Source: Psoroptes ovis
Lineage: Eukaryota; Arthropoda; Arachnida; Sarcoptiformes; Psoroptidae
Direction of reading: 5' to 3'
DNA: 64,000 nucleotides
Assembly (NCBI GenBank): GCA_002943765.1
Contig: PQWQ01000002.1
Span: forward strand, 2,728,001 to 2,792,000
How positions within the stretch are numbered: position 1 is the stretch's first letter; each line of letters begins with the position of its first letter. The notes beneath the pieces are model-generated. The model saw only the letters and a program-made list of their open reading frames with translations, searched no databases and was not told the origin of the DNA. This document shows positions 23,824-34,680 of the stretch, one piece after another. The translations under genes were made by a program, and so were the position numbers.

Positions 23824-26800
23824 TCAAACTGAATCACCGAAATTATTATCTAAATCTAATTCTTTTGTTGTTTGTTTTATTTGATCATTATCGTTATCAG
23901 TTTTATTCAAAATATTAGTATTATTAAAATTTATCATTTCAGATGTATTCGGCTGTTGTTGCTTGTTCAATGATGATGAAGATGATGATTTATGATAATA
24001 CTGTTGTGTTACATTTTTGGAATTTTTGGATTTATGAATAAAATAATGATAACATGCATATGTTGGAATACATAATAATGATGACAATGTTATCAACCAG
24101 CCAACAATTGATGACCATTCTGGATAAATATAATCACCTAATCTTAATGGTTCCTTATTGATGAAACTAGCTATTGCAATAAACTTCGAAAAAAATTTTA
24201 AATTGACAATTGAATTAATCAAAAAAATTTGACTTGTAAAAAAACTTACGCCCAATACAATCGGACAAACAAACATCCAACATAGACGCCAAAATATGTT
24301 AGGTTTATGCCCAATCATTTCATTGATTTGTAATGAAATTTTTTCCGTACCATAAAACCAACAAATGACCATTGTTTCAATGAATACAACAAATAATACT
24401 GATAATGCTGTTCCATGTGTATCTAACAATGTAATCAAATAGTTTCCACCCTTTAAATTAGGAAAGATAATTGAAAATTGCATAATTACTGTGAATTAAT
24501 GTTTATAATTACGAATGTTGTTGTCGGTAATGCACAGAGATAAATTGCAATAATGAGTATCGCAACAAATATTTCACGATGTTTTCGTAACAAATTTGGA
24601 TAATTGTCACAAAGACCAGTGATCATTGCTTCCAATCCACCAAACTGTTTGAAATAAAACCAACAAATTAGTAACTATTTCAATGTGATTTGAAATCTAT
24701 GACATAATAATGCAATACCAACCGTTGAATCTAAGCCTAATGTTATCAACATTAGGAAGTATATAATTGAAAAAAATACCGAACCATACATTGTGGCGAT
24801 CGCTTCTGGATAAACAATGAATACTAAACCAGGACCATCAGTGGCAACGGTTTCGATATCTTTATTTAATTTTTTAGCCATATAACCAAGAATCGAAAAT
24901 GTAACAAAACCAGCGACAAAACTAGTTAAACAATTAATACTACTTGTGATAATAGCATCACTTATCGAATGAATCAGAGAGATTGATAGAGTTAAAATGA
25001 TGATATTCAATTAAAATAAAAATACAACTAATTCAGGATTTCAAAATGATTTATTACCGATAACAATTATTATGGAATTTATTATATGAAGCTAATGCCA
25101 TTAGTGTGCCAAAACCAGGTCCTAATGAGAAAAATATTTGCGTTGCAGCATCGATCCAAACCTAATGTGTAAATCAATGATGATTTTTGATTGATTTATT
25201 ATCGATTAATATATGAAATTCTATTATTTACATTCAATGAATAAAGATGATCCCATTTTGGTGATAAATAAAAACGTATGCCATCGTAAGCCCCATCTAA
25301 TGTTGTTCCTCTTATCAATAAAACAAATATAACAAAATATGGGAACAATGCTGTTACCCAAACTGCCTGTGGAAAAAAATCAAGTTCAAAAAAATTTTGA
25401 ATTTGTTTACAATCATAAAAAAAAGTTGAGTGAAATAAAATCAATCAAAATTCATTTCAATTAACCTTTCCGGTACTTTTGACGCCTTTCCATAAGGAAA
25501 AATAAACGACCAAAAATACGATCATAAGACAAATCGCTAATGATGGCCGTATTGGTCCAATTGAATCAATGCCCGATGATGCATCTATATGTAATACATG
25601 GTTGCTTTAAAATGAAATTAAAATATGTATGTTTAAAATTTAAATCATTATTTTTGTAAGAATATTTAGAAATATTCAGACTTAAGAAATAAATATTATG
25701 AATAATAAATAATAATTGTTCAATTCTAATCTATTATTATATTGAATCGAGATAAAATAAGAAGAATGACAATAAAAATGACACTCAATGTGACATTGAA
25801 TAGATGAAATAGATCAAATCTCAGTCCATGGTAATATAAAATCATTATTTGTATTATTATCAATAAATTTATGAATTTTCGTTCCTTGAAAACACAATAA
25901 AAAAGAGCTGTGTTAATCGATCAATTTATCTATTAAAGAAAAATGAATCTTTTTTGGACTATTGGCGTATGGTCTATGATTTCATTGATTCATTCATAAT
26001 GATTTCAATGGGCAACAAAGAGAAAATTTCCAATTTTTTTTATGAAATTGATAACAAGTTTTTGAATGGAAACTATTTAGCATAGATAAGACATGATATG
26101 ATTTTGCATTTTGTTCACATCAACAACTTAACAAGAACCGCAATCATGGGACACATAGAATATGTTTCAATAAGTGAGTGTCTTATCATCTTTTATATTC
26201 TTTCATTATTTTTCCAAATATTTCTTTTAAAAAATTTACAGAAAATTCTCTACAAAGATTTGCCATTGAATAATTTAATAAGAATATCAAGGAATATACA
26301 GCTAATACAATAAATCATTAAATAAATAATGGAAATGAATACTTACAAAAAATATTCATGAGCCGGACTGACTAAAGTTGAATTATCATTTTGATGATCA
26401 TCGAATTCAATTTGACGGCGATTTTGCATCGTACGACACATTGGTGTATTCCATTCATTATTACAATTTTGCCATGGTAATTCAAAATTAATTATTGACC
26501 GAATCGATATGAAAAGATAGTAAAGTGCCCAGGCTATGATTGTATTATAATACATTGCCATATAAATATCGATTATACATATTGCATAGCCAAGACCTTT
26601 CATAATTGGACATAAATGTTTCCAAACGGTTAAACAACCGCTTGAATAGTATTGACCTAATGCTAATTCTAAATAGAATAATGGTAATCCACCAAATATT
26701 AACATTATACAATATGGTATGAGAAATGCTCCGCCACCATTTCGGTAACAAATATATGGAAAACGCCAAACATTACCTAAATCAACAGCGAAACCAATGA

Positions 26801-27410
26801 CGGCCAATAAAAATTCAATCTTTTTATCCCAATGTTCACGTTCATTTTTATTTTCAATCCATATTTGATGCAAATGTGGATCATTCTTCGACACATTAGT
26901 TGAAGTTAATATTTGATGATGATGATATTTATTAAAATTTCTTCTATGTTTATCATTGTTGAATAGATGCAAATGGTTATAATGATTTTTTCTGCTTTTT
27001 CTTAATAAAGATTCAGATGAATTTGAAATGATTAATTTATTAATATTTTTATTATTATTATTTATGGCTGAGTTATCATCATCATTATTAATTGAACAAA
27101 CGCACAATTCATCTGTACATGAAATACTTTTACAAATGTTTAATTGATTCAATTTTAAATGATGATAATTTTTTTGTTGCTGCGGTTGTGGCTGCTCTTG
27201 TTGTTGACCAGCATCATTGTTTAACATGACTAAATCATCGTCCTCATCTTCATCTTCCCCCACTGCATTAGTTGTATTCATATCGTGACTTTGATCTAAT
27301 TTTATATCATTATTATTGATTATTATCGAAGTATTTGAAAATAAATTCAATTTTTTAGATGATGATGAGTGTCCATCAATCGATTTTGGCTCATTATTAT
27401 TTTGACTCAT
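23824..27410 (-). CDS. SerT: Serotonin-transporter-like SLC6 protein, 790 aa, 8 exons
   Basis: Coding exons: 27410-26347, 25604-25466, 25366-25232, 25161-25058, 24960-24723, 24644-24513, 24450-24250, 24183-23824; all junction phases agree. The product would be a 12-segment Na+/Cl--coupled monoamine transporter. Seen: the TM1 motif with Asp210 (binds the amine in this family), the NSS signature WRFPYICYRNGGGAF, the conserved extracellular Cys pair 316/325 before a sequon, FFSLGPGFG (TM6), NCLTSF (TM7, Cl- site) and GLDST (TM8). Segments such as GYAICIIDIYMAMYYNTII favour SERT over dopamine or octopamine transporters; substrate is inferred. The N-terminus before TM1 is about 195 residues, more than twice the usual length, and rich in Asn, Asp, His and Gln; the tail has a poly-Ser run. 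Intron 1 (742 bases) is the only large one. The upstream GTG at 27422 is in frame but ATG at 27410 is the likely start. Confidence 0.93.
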
Positions 27411-28485
27411 ATTATTGTTCACTCAAATATTATTATGTTTCAAAATACAAAACGTAATTCACTAAATCAATTATGGATTGATGTTGAATGTAAAACTAAA
27501 AATTGAAAATAAAATCATTGATTTTATGGAAAATATTCATTTTAATCATCAAAGTGAATAAGAAATATTTCAATATTGGCGCCACTTTAATTTTGATTTC
27601 ACAAATGAATGAATATATTTTTCAATAAATATCTTAGGCGTTGATATTATTTATTCGTATTTTTATCATTACTATTACTTCGTCCATTTGACACATATAA
27701 AAATTGTTTAGCATCGATAATGATGTGACGATCATTGATGATGGTAGGCGGTACATTGCATGTATCGTTGCATTTATAATATTCATCCTTATTACCAAAA
27801 ATGATCAAGATATTGATTGAAGTATCTGATCACTGATTTTTTTATTTGAAAAAATTTCCAACAGATTCCTTTATGCGTGAAAACGGAAATCATACGCAGA
27901 ATCATTTAAAATCAATGCGAAAAAATGCAATGAAATAAGTTATAAAGGGGAAATATGTGTTTTTTAAATTTATGAGTCAAATGTTGAAAAATGACTGGTA
28001 AATTCCATCAATATTTTTGATACTCTACCAAACACTGGAAATTATGCGAGATCTGTGGAATATAATTACTCGTAGTTCTCATTAATGAACAAATCATTAA
28101 TTGAAGTTAGAAACATTTCAAATCAATTTAATTCATTTAGAAAAATATCAAAGTAATTCATGATTTTATGTTTAATTGAAATTAATGCACAGATATGAAG
28201 AATAATTCACAAAAAAAATTAAAAGCAATTTTATTTTAAAGAAAAATAAATGAATGATTCCTTCTGTAATATAAATTACATTTTATAAATTTTAAAATAA
28301 TTTAATGGTTTTCTGCTTGTAATTTGCCAGCTAATATGACCATAAGTGCTTATAAATGATAATTGAATAGCATTGATTTGCATTTTAAAAAAATAATCAA
28401 TACATTATTTTAAAATGGATGGAATATAACTAATATTTACAATGAATCAGTTAAATGATATATCAAAAAATTTAAAAATATAAAT
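27411..28485. other. Spacer between SLC6 and ZDHHC genes
   Basis: About 1.1 kb separates the two minus-strand genes. It must hold the SLC6 5' UTR/promoter and the ZDHHC 3' UTR. An AATAAA on the minus strand at 28230-28235 could end the ZDHHC transcript. No TATA box or further gene was recognised. Confidence 0.55.
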
Positions 28486-30043
28486 TTAAACAGTATAATT
28501 TGATTCAACATAAGTAATCGGTTCGATACGTGTGAATGGCGAAAACCATGCAATGCCGAAACCCTTCAAACCAAAAACGGCACGCATGTTTCGCCATCTT
28601 TGACGCCTATTCCATCGTTTATTTGTTTCTTTTTTCAACTGTTCAATGCTTGTTTCATCATTCCAAATTGCTTGCATTTGTACAGCGAACATGATTAATG
28701 TGAATATTGCAAATAAAAGACCTTCAAATACTACACATATTAATAATATAATAGTCACTGGAGCCGGTGATGATGATATTACATATCCAGTTTTAGAATC
28801 TTTTATAGTCGTGCCACATGTTGAATTAGCATCAACTAATTTTTAAAATGAAGGAAATTTAATTAAAAATTTAAATTTTTTCAAAAATTGATTATTATCG
28901 TGTACTTACGCCTCCATTCATTATCTAAGCATTTCATGAAGTGATTAAACACCATGATTAATGCATGTATCGATATGATCGCAATGTAGAACTGGGAAAT
29001 TTTTGAGAAATTAAATTAATCTTTGTTAGCAAAATTTGATCATTATCAACTAGTGTGAAGCATTTATATTAAGACATTTAAATATAGAAATGCTTAACAA
29101 AATGATACTTACAGTAAAAAGTACAAAAAATTTTTGATTATTTTCTCCAACACAATTATTCACCTGTTGTTTTTTTGTTTTAGTGTGAGAAAAAAATTAA
29201 AATAATTCAGCTCCAATTTTATTTATTTAGTACTTACCCATGGACAATGATGATCCATTTTTTTAATACATCTTTGACAAACTATAATATGAAAATTATG
29301 ACGATTAATTTTTTCAATCAACTCATAAACAAGCGACAAACAAACCTGAACAATGATGAACACGTTGCACTGGATGTTTGATGCATGAACATTTTGTACA
29401 CTTATAATGAACTTGACCATCGATTAGACCTGCAAAAAATGACAATTTTTAAATATAATCCTAGAATTTTTTTCCATTATTTCTTTCGATGGAAATTGAG
29501 TTATCATTCATTACCTAATTGTTCAATTGCTTCTTTTGTTGCGGTTCCTCTAGGCACTGATCCCTATAATTATGCGGATATTGGATAATTGAATGTTAGA
29601 TAATAAAATATTTGATCAATTTTAATGAAATTATTTTTAATTACTATCATTGATAGTTAATTGTTTTTTCTTTTCGAAAATATAATTTACCGGGTCAGTG
29701 AACATTGTTCTCAAATGTGCAGCGAATGCTAGTAAAACAAAAAATTCAAATACAACAATATTCATCCATTTCAAAACGGTATTCTCTTCAGGTATCCATA
29801 TGATTGTGATCAATACATATTGTGCAAATATTATCAATACATATCTAAATTGTGCCCAAAATGTACGATTGAGACAAATAAACAAAAGATATAGAGTAAA
29901 AATCAATACAATATCAAACTGAAATCATGGAAAAAAACTCACGAAAATATGGCACAAATTATTCCACAAACATCTTTGACGAACCATATTTCATTCGATG
30001 TTTTATGACGCATATTTTGTTCATCTTTCATTTCTTTATTCAT
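28486..30043 (-). CDS. ZDHHC3: DHHC palmitoyltransferase, ZDHHC3/7-like, 304 aa, 8 exons
   Basis: Exons: 30043-29943, 29844-29691, 29563-29515, 29429-29346, 29281-29238, 29163-29113, 28991-28910, 28835-28486; phases agree throughout. Two short exons carry the Cys-rich core: KCTKCSCIK...HHCS, then CQRCIKKMDHHCPW (DHHC at 139-142, catalytic Cys142) and VNNCVGENNQKFF. Four membrane segments surround it. The C-terminal part, DETSIEQLKKE and NMRAVFGLKGFGIAW, matches the ZDHHC3/ZDHHC7 (GODZ) branch, and the length equals that family's roughly 300 residues. It would transfer palmitate to cysteines of membrane proteins at the Golgi; substrates cannot be told from sequence. The start MNKEMKDEQ is the first ATG after an in-frame stop; a second ATG lies four codons on. 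Confidence 0.94.
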
Positions 30044-31552
30044 TCATACAATCAATTTTTTTTTTGATTTTATCAAATTATTTCACAAAGAAATAATGAC
30101 TATTTGATGATTTTTTTTCTTGGTGCTGTTTATTTAGAAATATCGATAAAAATGTAGTAAAAAAACAAACAATTGTTGAAATTCAATTATCTACATTTTC
30201 TTAATTATTTCATAAATTTTTAATCGATAAATAAATAAACGATTAGCCTAATGATTCCTCATAAACAAAATCAAAATTAATTTTGATTTTTGTCAAACAT
30301 TTTTGTTTATTTTTTTTCATAAATATGATCGAAATACCGATAGCGATGGACAACTTTCATCGATACAATCGATTTTCGTTAATAATTTTCACTGCAGTGA
30401 AAAAAACTTTGTTTTAAGACTTTTCAATTGATAATATTCAAATTAGAGCTATCTGCCTTTAAATGCAAATTTAGAAGCATTTACAAACAATATTTGAATT
30501 AAAATAAGTTATTTTGGATGCGGAAATCTTTATTTATTCATAATTTTAATTTATTGTTTCAAATCGATCCTTGAATTTCATTAAATTGTAAAATCAAAAT
30601 TACAAAAATGAAAAATTTGATAAATTGACACATGTCATGGTTTTACTCATTTCTGTTTCTGTTTATTAGTAGATTTTAATTAATTTCGATGATTAAGATT
30701 AAAATCTTAAATGGTCATTTTTTCTCTGAAAAAATAAAATTACAAAAGATTACAAATATAAAGATTTATTGATTTCATTTAATAAATTTAATGATTTTAT
30801 TGCCTATGGTCAAGTTTATTGATAATTTTTGTTTTTCAAAATGATCATTTTCTACTTTTTTAAATCAAAAAATTGAAATTATTATTATCATATCATGTTT
30901 TTCCACAATGATTTGATCCGCATTCTTTCGTATTTGTTCATTTTAATTTCATTTCATTTTCACCATGAACTTTAACCTTAAGATAAATTGAACGAATTTT
31001 TTTCATTTCCATTCGTTTGTTGGATTAGTTCAATGAATAAATAAGAAAAAAAAAACTAGATTAATTCTGTCCTATTGACCTTAGCGATTGACACGAAAAA
31101 AACTTCATGATACAATTATACAATGTTAGTTTGTTTATGGTTATCATATAACATCAATATTGACCAATATTAGCAATGTCTTTAATTAAGACGAATTTTT
31201 CAAAAAATAAAAAAATAAATTTTCATTTTAAAATTCAATTTCACTGTCAAATTATTGGAGTATTTAAAAGAAAATAAAGAAAAACTAGTTTTTCGCAAAT
31301 GAAAAAATAATTATTGGGAATAGACAGGAAGTTTTTGAATCAGTTCAAAATGAAACATAAATAAATGAATAAATAAATAAATCGTTCATTCACTAGATGC
31401 TCCAAAATGATAATAATTAATGATAATAAATAATAATAATAACTAATATATCCATGAATTTAATTAAACTTTCGATTTGGAAAAAAAGTATATCAAAATG
31501 TTTTCATTCAATTGTACATTTTGATTGCAATGGCGATGGAAACACTTTTGAC

Positions 31553-31595
31553 ATCTTTGACTGAATTTAAATGTTTCTTAAATTCAGTCAAAGAT
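31553..31595. repeat. Perfect 18-bp inverted repeat with 7-base loop
   Basis: ATCTTTGACTGAATTTAA at 31553-31570 is followed by the loop ATGTTTC and then by its exact reverse complement at 31578-31595. The arm is not simple sequence. It could form a hairpin in RNA or a cruciform in DNA; the stem is short for a microRNA precursor. Confidence 0.85.
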
Positions 31596-31929
31596 TAATT
31601 ATCAAATGATTCATTGAACTTGAATTTAAATTTTTTTTTTGAAATCTGATTTAAGTGTAAACATTCATGTTCCTAAATCTATTGATGCTAATACGATATA
31701 TCGATTAACATAAATTGATACTTCTAATATCTTTCTTCCGAAGCAATATAATAATAATCATTTTCTCTATCCTTTATCCGTTTTTTTTGCATATTCCTTT
31801 TGAGGTGAGAAATATTTTCAATATTTTCCAATATTACAATTTGTATTCAACATTGTATTGTTTCTATACGATGTTATAAATTTTAAATTGAAAAACAGTA
31901 AGTAGGAAATTCATTTTCAAAATTTAAAA

Positions 31930-32280
31930 ATGAAACAATTAATTGTTTTCCGCGTATTATCATTCTGGAATCGAAATAAAAAATATTTTTTTCGATCAAT
32001 TGATCTATTGTACATTTTTTATTCCATTTATGACCATAATACTCGAATAATGATCGAAGAGAATTATTTAGCATGTTTGTTTTTCGGCATTTTCTTAGCA
32101 TCATTTCCACCATTCAAATCAATCAAAGAAAAAATATGTTTCATTTCTTATGTAAATATGAGAGAAATCGTTGATGTTTTTTCTTTTAACTTATCATCAT
32201 TATACATTGTTTCATTGCTGGTGCCAACACTATTCTCTTTCAGTCGGGAAATATGCATAAGTTGTGAGAAAAAAAAATGA
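31930..32280 (+). CDS. Possible 116-aa membrane-associated ORF, doubtful
   Basis: ATG at 31930 opens an uninterrupted frame to TGA at 32280. It has Phe/Leu/Ile-rich stretches around residues 49-60 and 88-103 that could be membrane segments, and a short KKK end. The opposite strand is also largely open over the same 500 bases (31883-32113 and 32148-32384), so strand and coding status are undecided. No family is recognised. A gene remnant or chance frame is as likely as a real small gene. Confidence 0.2.
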   Translation: MKQLIVFRVLSFWNRNKKYFFRSIDLLYIFYSIYDHNTRIMIEENYLACLFFGIFLASFPPFKSIKEKICFISYVNMREIVDVFSFNLSSLYIVSLLVPTLFSFSREICISCEKKK

Positions 32281-32879
32281 ATAAATTTAGGCCATATTAA
32301 TTGTCGTTTGTGTCGATATTTGTCGAACACGTATCGAGACTCGAGATTCATTTGAAATTCAATGATAGAAAATGCACCATACACAATTTCTCATTTCAAC
32401 TACTCGGCATCAACAGCTTTTATTTTTTATTTTACATAACAAATCATTCATTCAATTCATTTTCACAAACTCTTTGTTGTTCAAATAAATGAATAAATAA
32501 ATAGATAAATGTATTGATTAATGATTGAATTGAATAATTTGAAAATAATTTCTTATCTCATTTTATTTAATTCAATCGAAATTTTATCTTTACTGATGTT
32601 TATTTCATTTGATTCATTTAATTTTTTTTAATAATAGGAATAAATCCTTATAACCTTTGATTGAGGCTGTTGTTTTTTAATATTTTTTCTGTTGTTATCG
32701 TCACAAAAAGTCATCGAGTTCATCAAGATTTATATATATTCACCTGTATTCATATAAATATTGATCATTTTCTTATTAAATTTTGTTTGAAGATGAAAAA
32801 ATAAGAAAACAATTTTTTCTTATTTCATCATTTCATTAATTTTAACTTGATCTTGTCATTATCATTATCAATCAACGAA

Positions 32880-32910
32880 TATAAAACTGATCATTTTCTC
32901 GATGATCAGT
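32880..32910 (+). promoter_or_regulatory. Core promoter of the first Gly/Pro-rich gene (TATA + Inr)
   Basis: TATAAAA at 32880-32886 is followed by the arthropod initiator TCAGT at 32906-32910, with its A at 32908, 28 bases after the first T. This is the canonical spacing and predicts a 5' UTR of about 143 bases. A second TATAAA at 33018 is too close to the ATG to serve it well. Confidence 0.55.
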
Positions 32911-33050
32911 GATCATTTCATTTTTCAAAAAATTTTCATTAAATTTGTGAATTAGCGAATTTTGTGATTTTTTTAAAATTTGGTCTCATTTTATGTGCAA
33001 AAATCAATCGCTTATGATATAAACGCACCGATTTTTTTCATCTCATAATT

Positions 33051-34635
33051 ATGATTAAATCATTGGTAATTTTGTTTGGTATATTGACCATTGGTCAATA
33101 TGTTCAAGCACAATATGGCGGCGGTGGTGGTGGAGGAGGTTATGGTGGCGGTGGCGGAGGAGGTTATGGTGGTGGCGGCGGTATGGGATATAGTTCCTAT
33201 AAACCTGAAGCACCAAGAGCCATGAAATTGAATTTAGGCATTGCAGGTTTGTTGTTATTATTGTTTATGATTTCAGCATCGGCATAATTAAATTGAATAA
33301 TCTATTTTTTGTCCGGTTAAATTAATAAAAAATTAGTTCCACCAATAATCCTCAAGGTAAATAGATGATTGATTAAATTTGAAAATTTAATGTTTTTATT
33401 TTTTATTTGAAGATGCCGCGTATGGAATTACCACAAATGTCCATTAGAGCCAATTTCATGCGACAACCCTATGCCAAGTAAGCTATTTTCCTGAAAATCT
33501 GATCTTTAGTTATTAATTTTCATTTTTCCCCAGACCATTAGAGATAAATATGCCACCTCGTGAGTAATCAGATTGAAAATAGAATTTGAACTCTTTTGAT
33601 CTAATTTGTAATTAAATTTCGATTAATAAAATAGCACCACAAATTCAATTCGGAGATGATAAAACTTACGGTACTGGAGGATACAGCAAGAGTGAAGGAA
33701 GTTACGGCGGAAGTGCACCAGCAGCTCCACCACCAATGCCAACGATGTACAATTCTGAGTCAGGAGGCGGATACGGTGGCGGTGCACCTCCAGCACCACC
33801 ACCGATGCCAGCAATGGGAGGTTACGGTGGCGGAGCACCACCAGCACCACCACCAATGCCATCAATGGGAGGTTACGGCGGCGGAGCACCTCCAGCACCT
33901 CCACCGATGCCACCAATCGGAGGATATGGCGGCGGAGCACCACCAGCACCACCACCAATGCCATCAATGGGAGGTTACGGCGGCGGAGCACCTCCAGCAC
34001 CTCCATCGATGCCACCAATGGGAGGATATGGCGGCGGAGGCCATTCAGCGCCGCCACCGATGCCATCAATGGGAGGTTATGGCGGCGGAGGCCATTCAGC
34101 GCCGCCACCTATGCCATCAATGGGAGGCTATGGCGGCGGAGGCCATTCAGCACCAGCACCTATGCATGATGGCGGTTACGGTGGCGGAGGCCATTCAGCA
34201 CCACCACCGATGCATGATGGCGGTTACGGAGGCGGAGGCCATTCAGCACCACCACCGATGCATGGTGGCGGTTACGGCGGAATGTCACAATCTGGCGGTG
34301 GCTATGGAGGAATGTATGGTACAATGACAAATGTTGCTGTAGAAAAAACAGTTTCAATAGGTACTGATCCTAGTTTAGGAAGCCAGTATGGAGCTAGTCA
34401 GGCGACTAGCTATTCCCTCCCGGTGATCGAAGCTAAAGGTTCAGCCAACTCAATGCCAAGCATGTCCATGGCTACAGCATCGACGAATACACAGCCAATG
34501 CCACCACCAATGCCTATGCCAGTGCCGATGGTACCACCTCATATGATGATGCCACCACCAATGCCGATGCCGATGTCGATACCGGAACAAAATGGTCATC
34601 AATATCCACATATGTCCCAGATGAATCCATCGCCA

Positions 34636-34666
<31 letters not shown>

Positions 34667-34680
34667 AACAACAATCATAG
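33051..34680 (+). CDS. Secreted Gly/Pro/Met-rich repeat protein, 450 aa, 5 exons
   Basis: Exons: 33051-33246, 33337-33356, 33413-33477, 33534-33559, 33635-34680, with agreeing phases; two are only 20 and 26 bases. Residues 1-20 form a signal peptide (cleavage expected after QYVQA). Then come a poly-Gly/Tyr stretch, a conserved core (about 58-110: LNLGIAVPPIILK, MPRMELPQ, PLEINMPP), a 17-residue repeat block (about 146-331: GGYGGGAPPAPPPMPSM and later GGYGGGGHSAPPPMPSM), a less repetitive part, a Pro/Met-rich segment, and a His6/Gln7 C-terminus. The gene at 38324-39507 is a paralog with the same core. There are no catalytic motifs or cysteines in the mature chain; a structural role (cuticle, gut lining or secretion matrix) is inference only. 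I know no named family with this core. Confidence 0.85.
33763..34281 (+). repeat. In-frame 51-bp tandem repeats
   Basis: About seven units of 51 bp (17 codons) are followed by three shorter units ending in PMHD/PMHG. The units fall into an APPAPPPMP type first and a GHSAPPPMP type later, suggesting stepwise expansion by unequal exchange. Because of the repeated codons, two other frames (one antisense) are also open here. Confidence 0.9.

Larger units (their letters stand above)
30044..32879. other. Intergenic region between divergent genes
   Basis: About 2.8 kb separate the ZDHHC gene (minus) from the secreted Gly/Pro-rich gene (plus). It contains a perfect 18-bp hairpin (31553-31595) and a block with long open frames on both strands (31883-32384), both listed separately. 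The rest is AT-rich with no supported gene. Confidence 0.55.

Noticed and set aside
33656..34327. 223-codon plus frame and 161-codon antisense frame over the Gly/Pro repeats
   Set aside because: They are by-products of the repeated codons of the real gene. They have extreme His/Gln or Leu/Arg composition, no splice logic and no leader.
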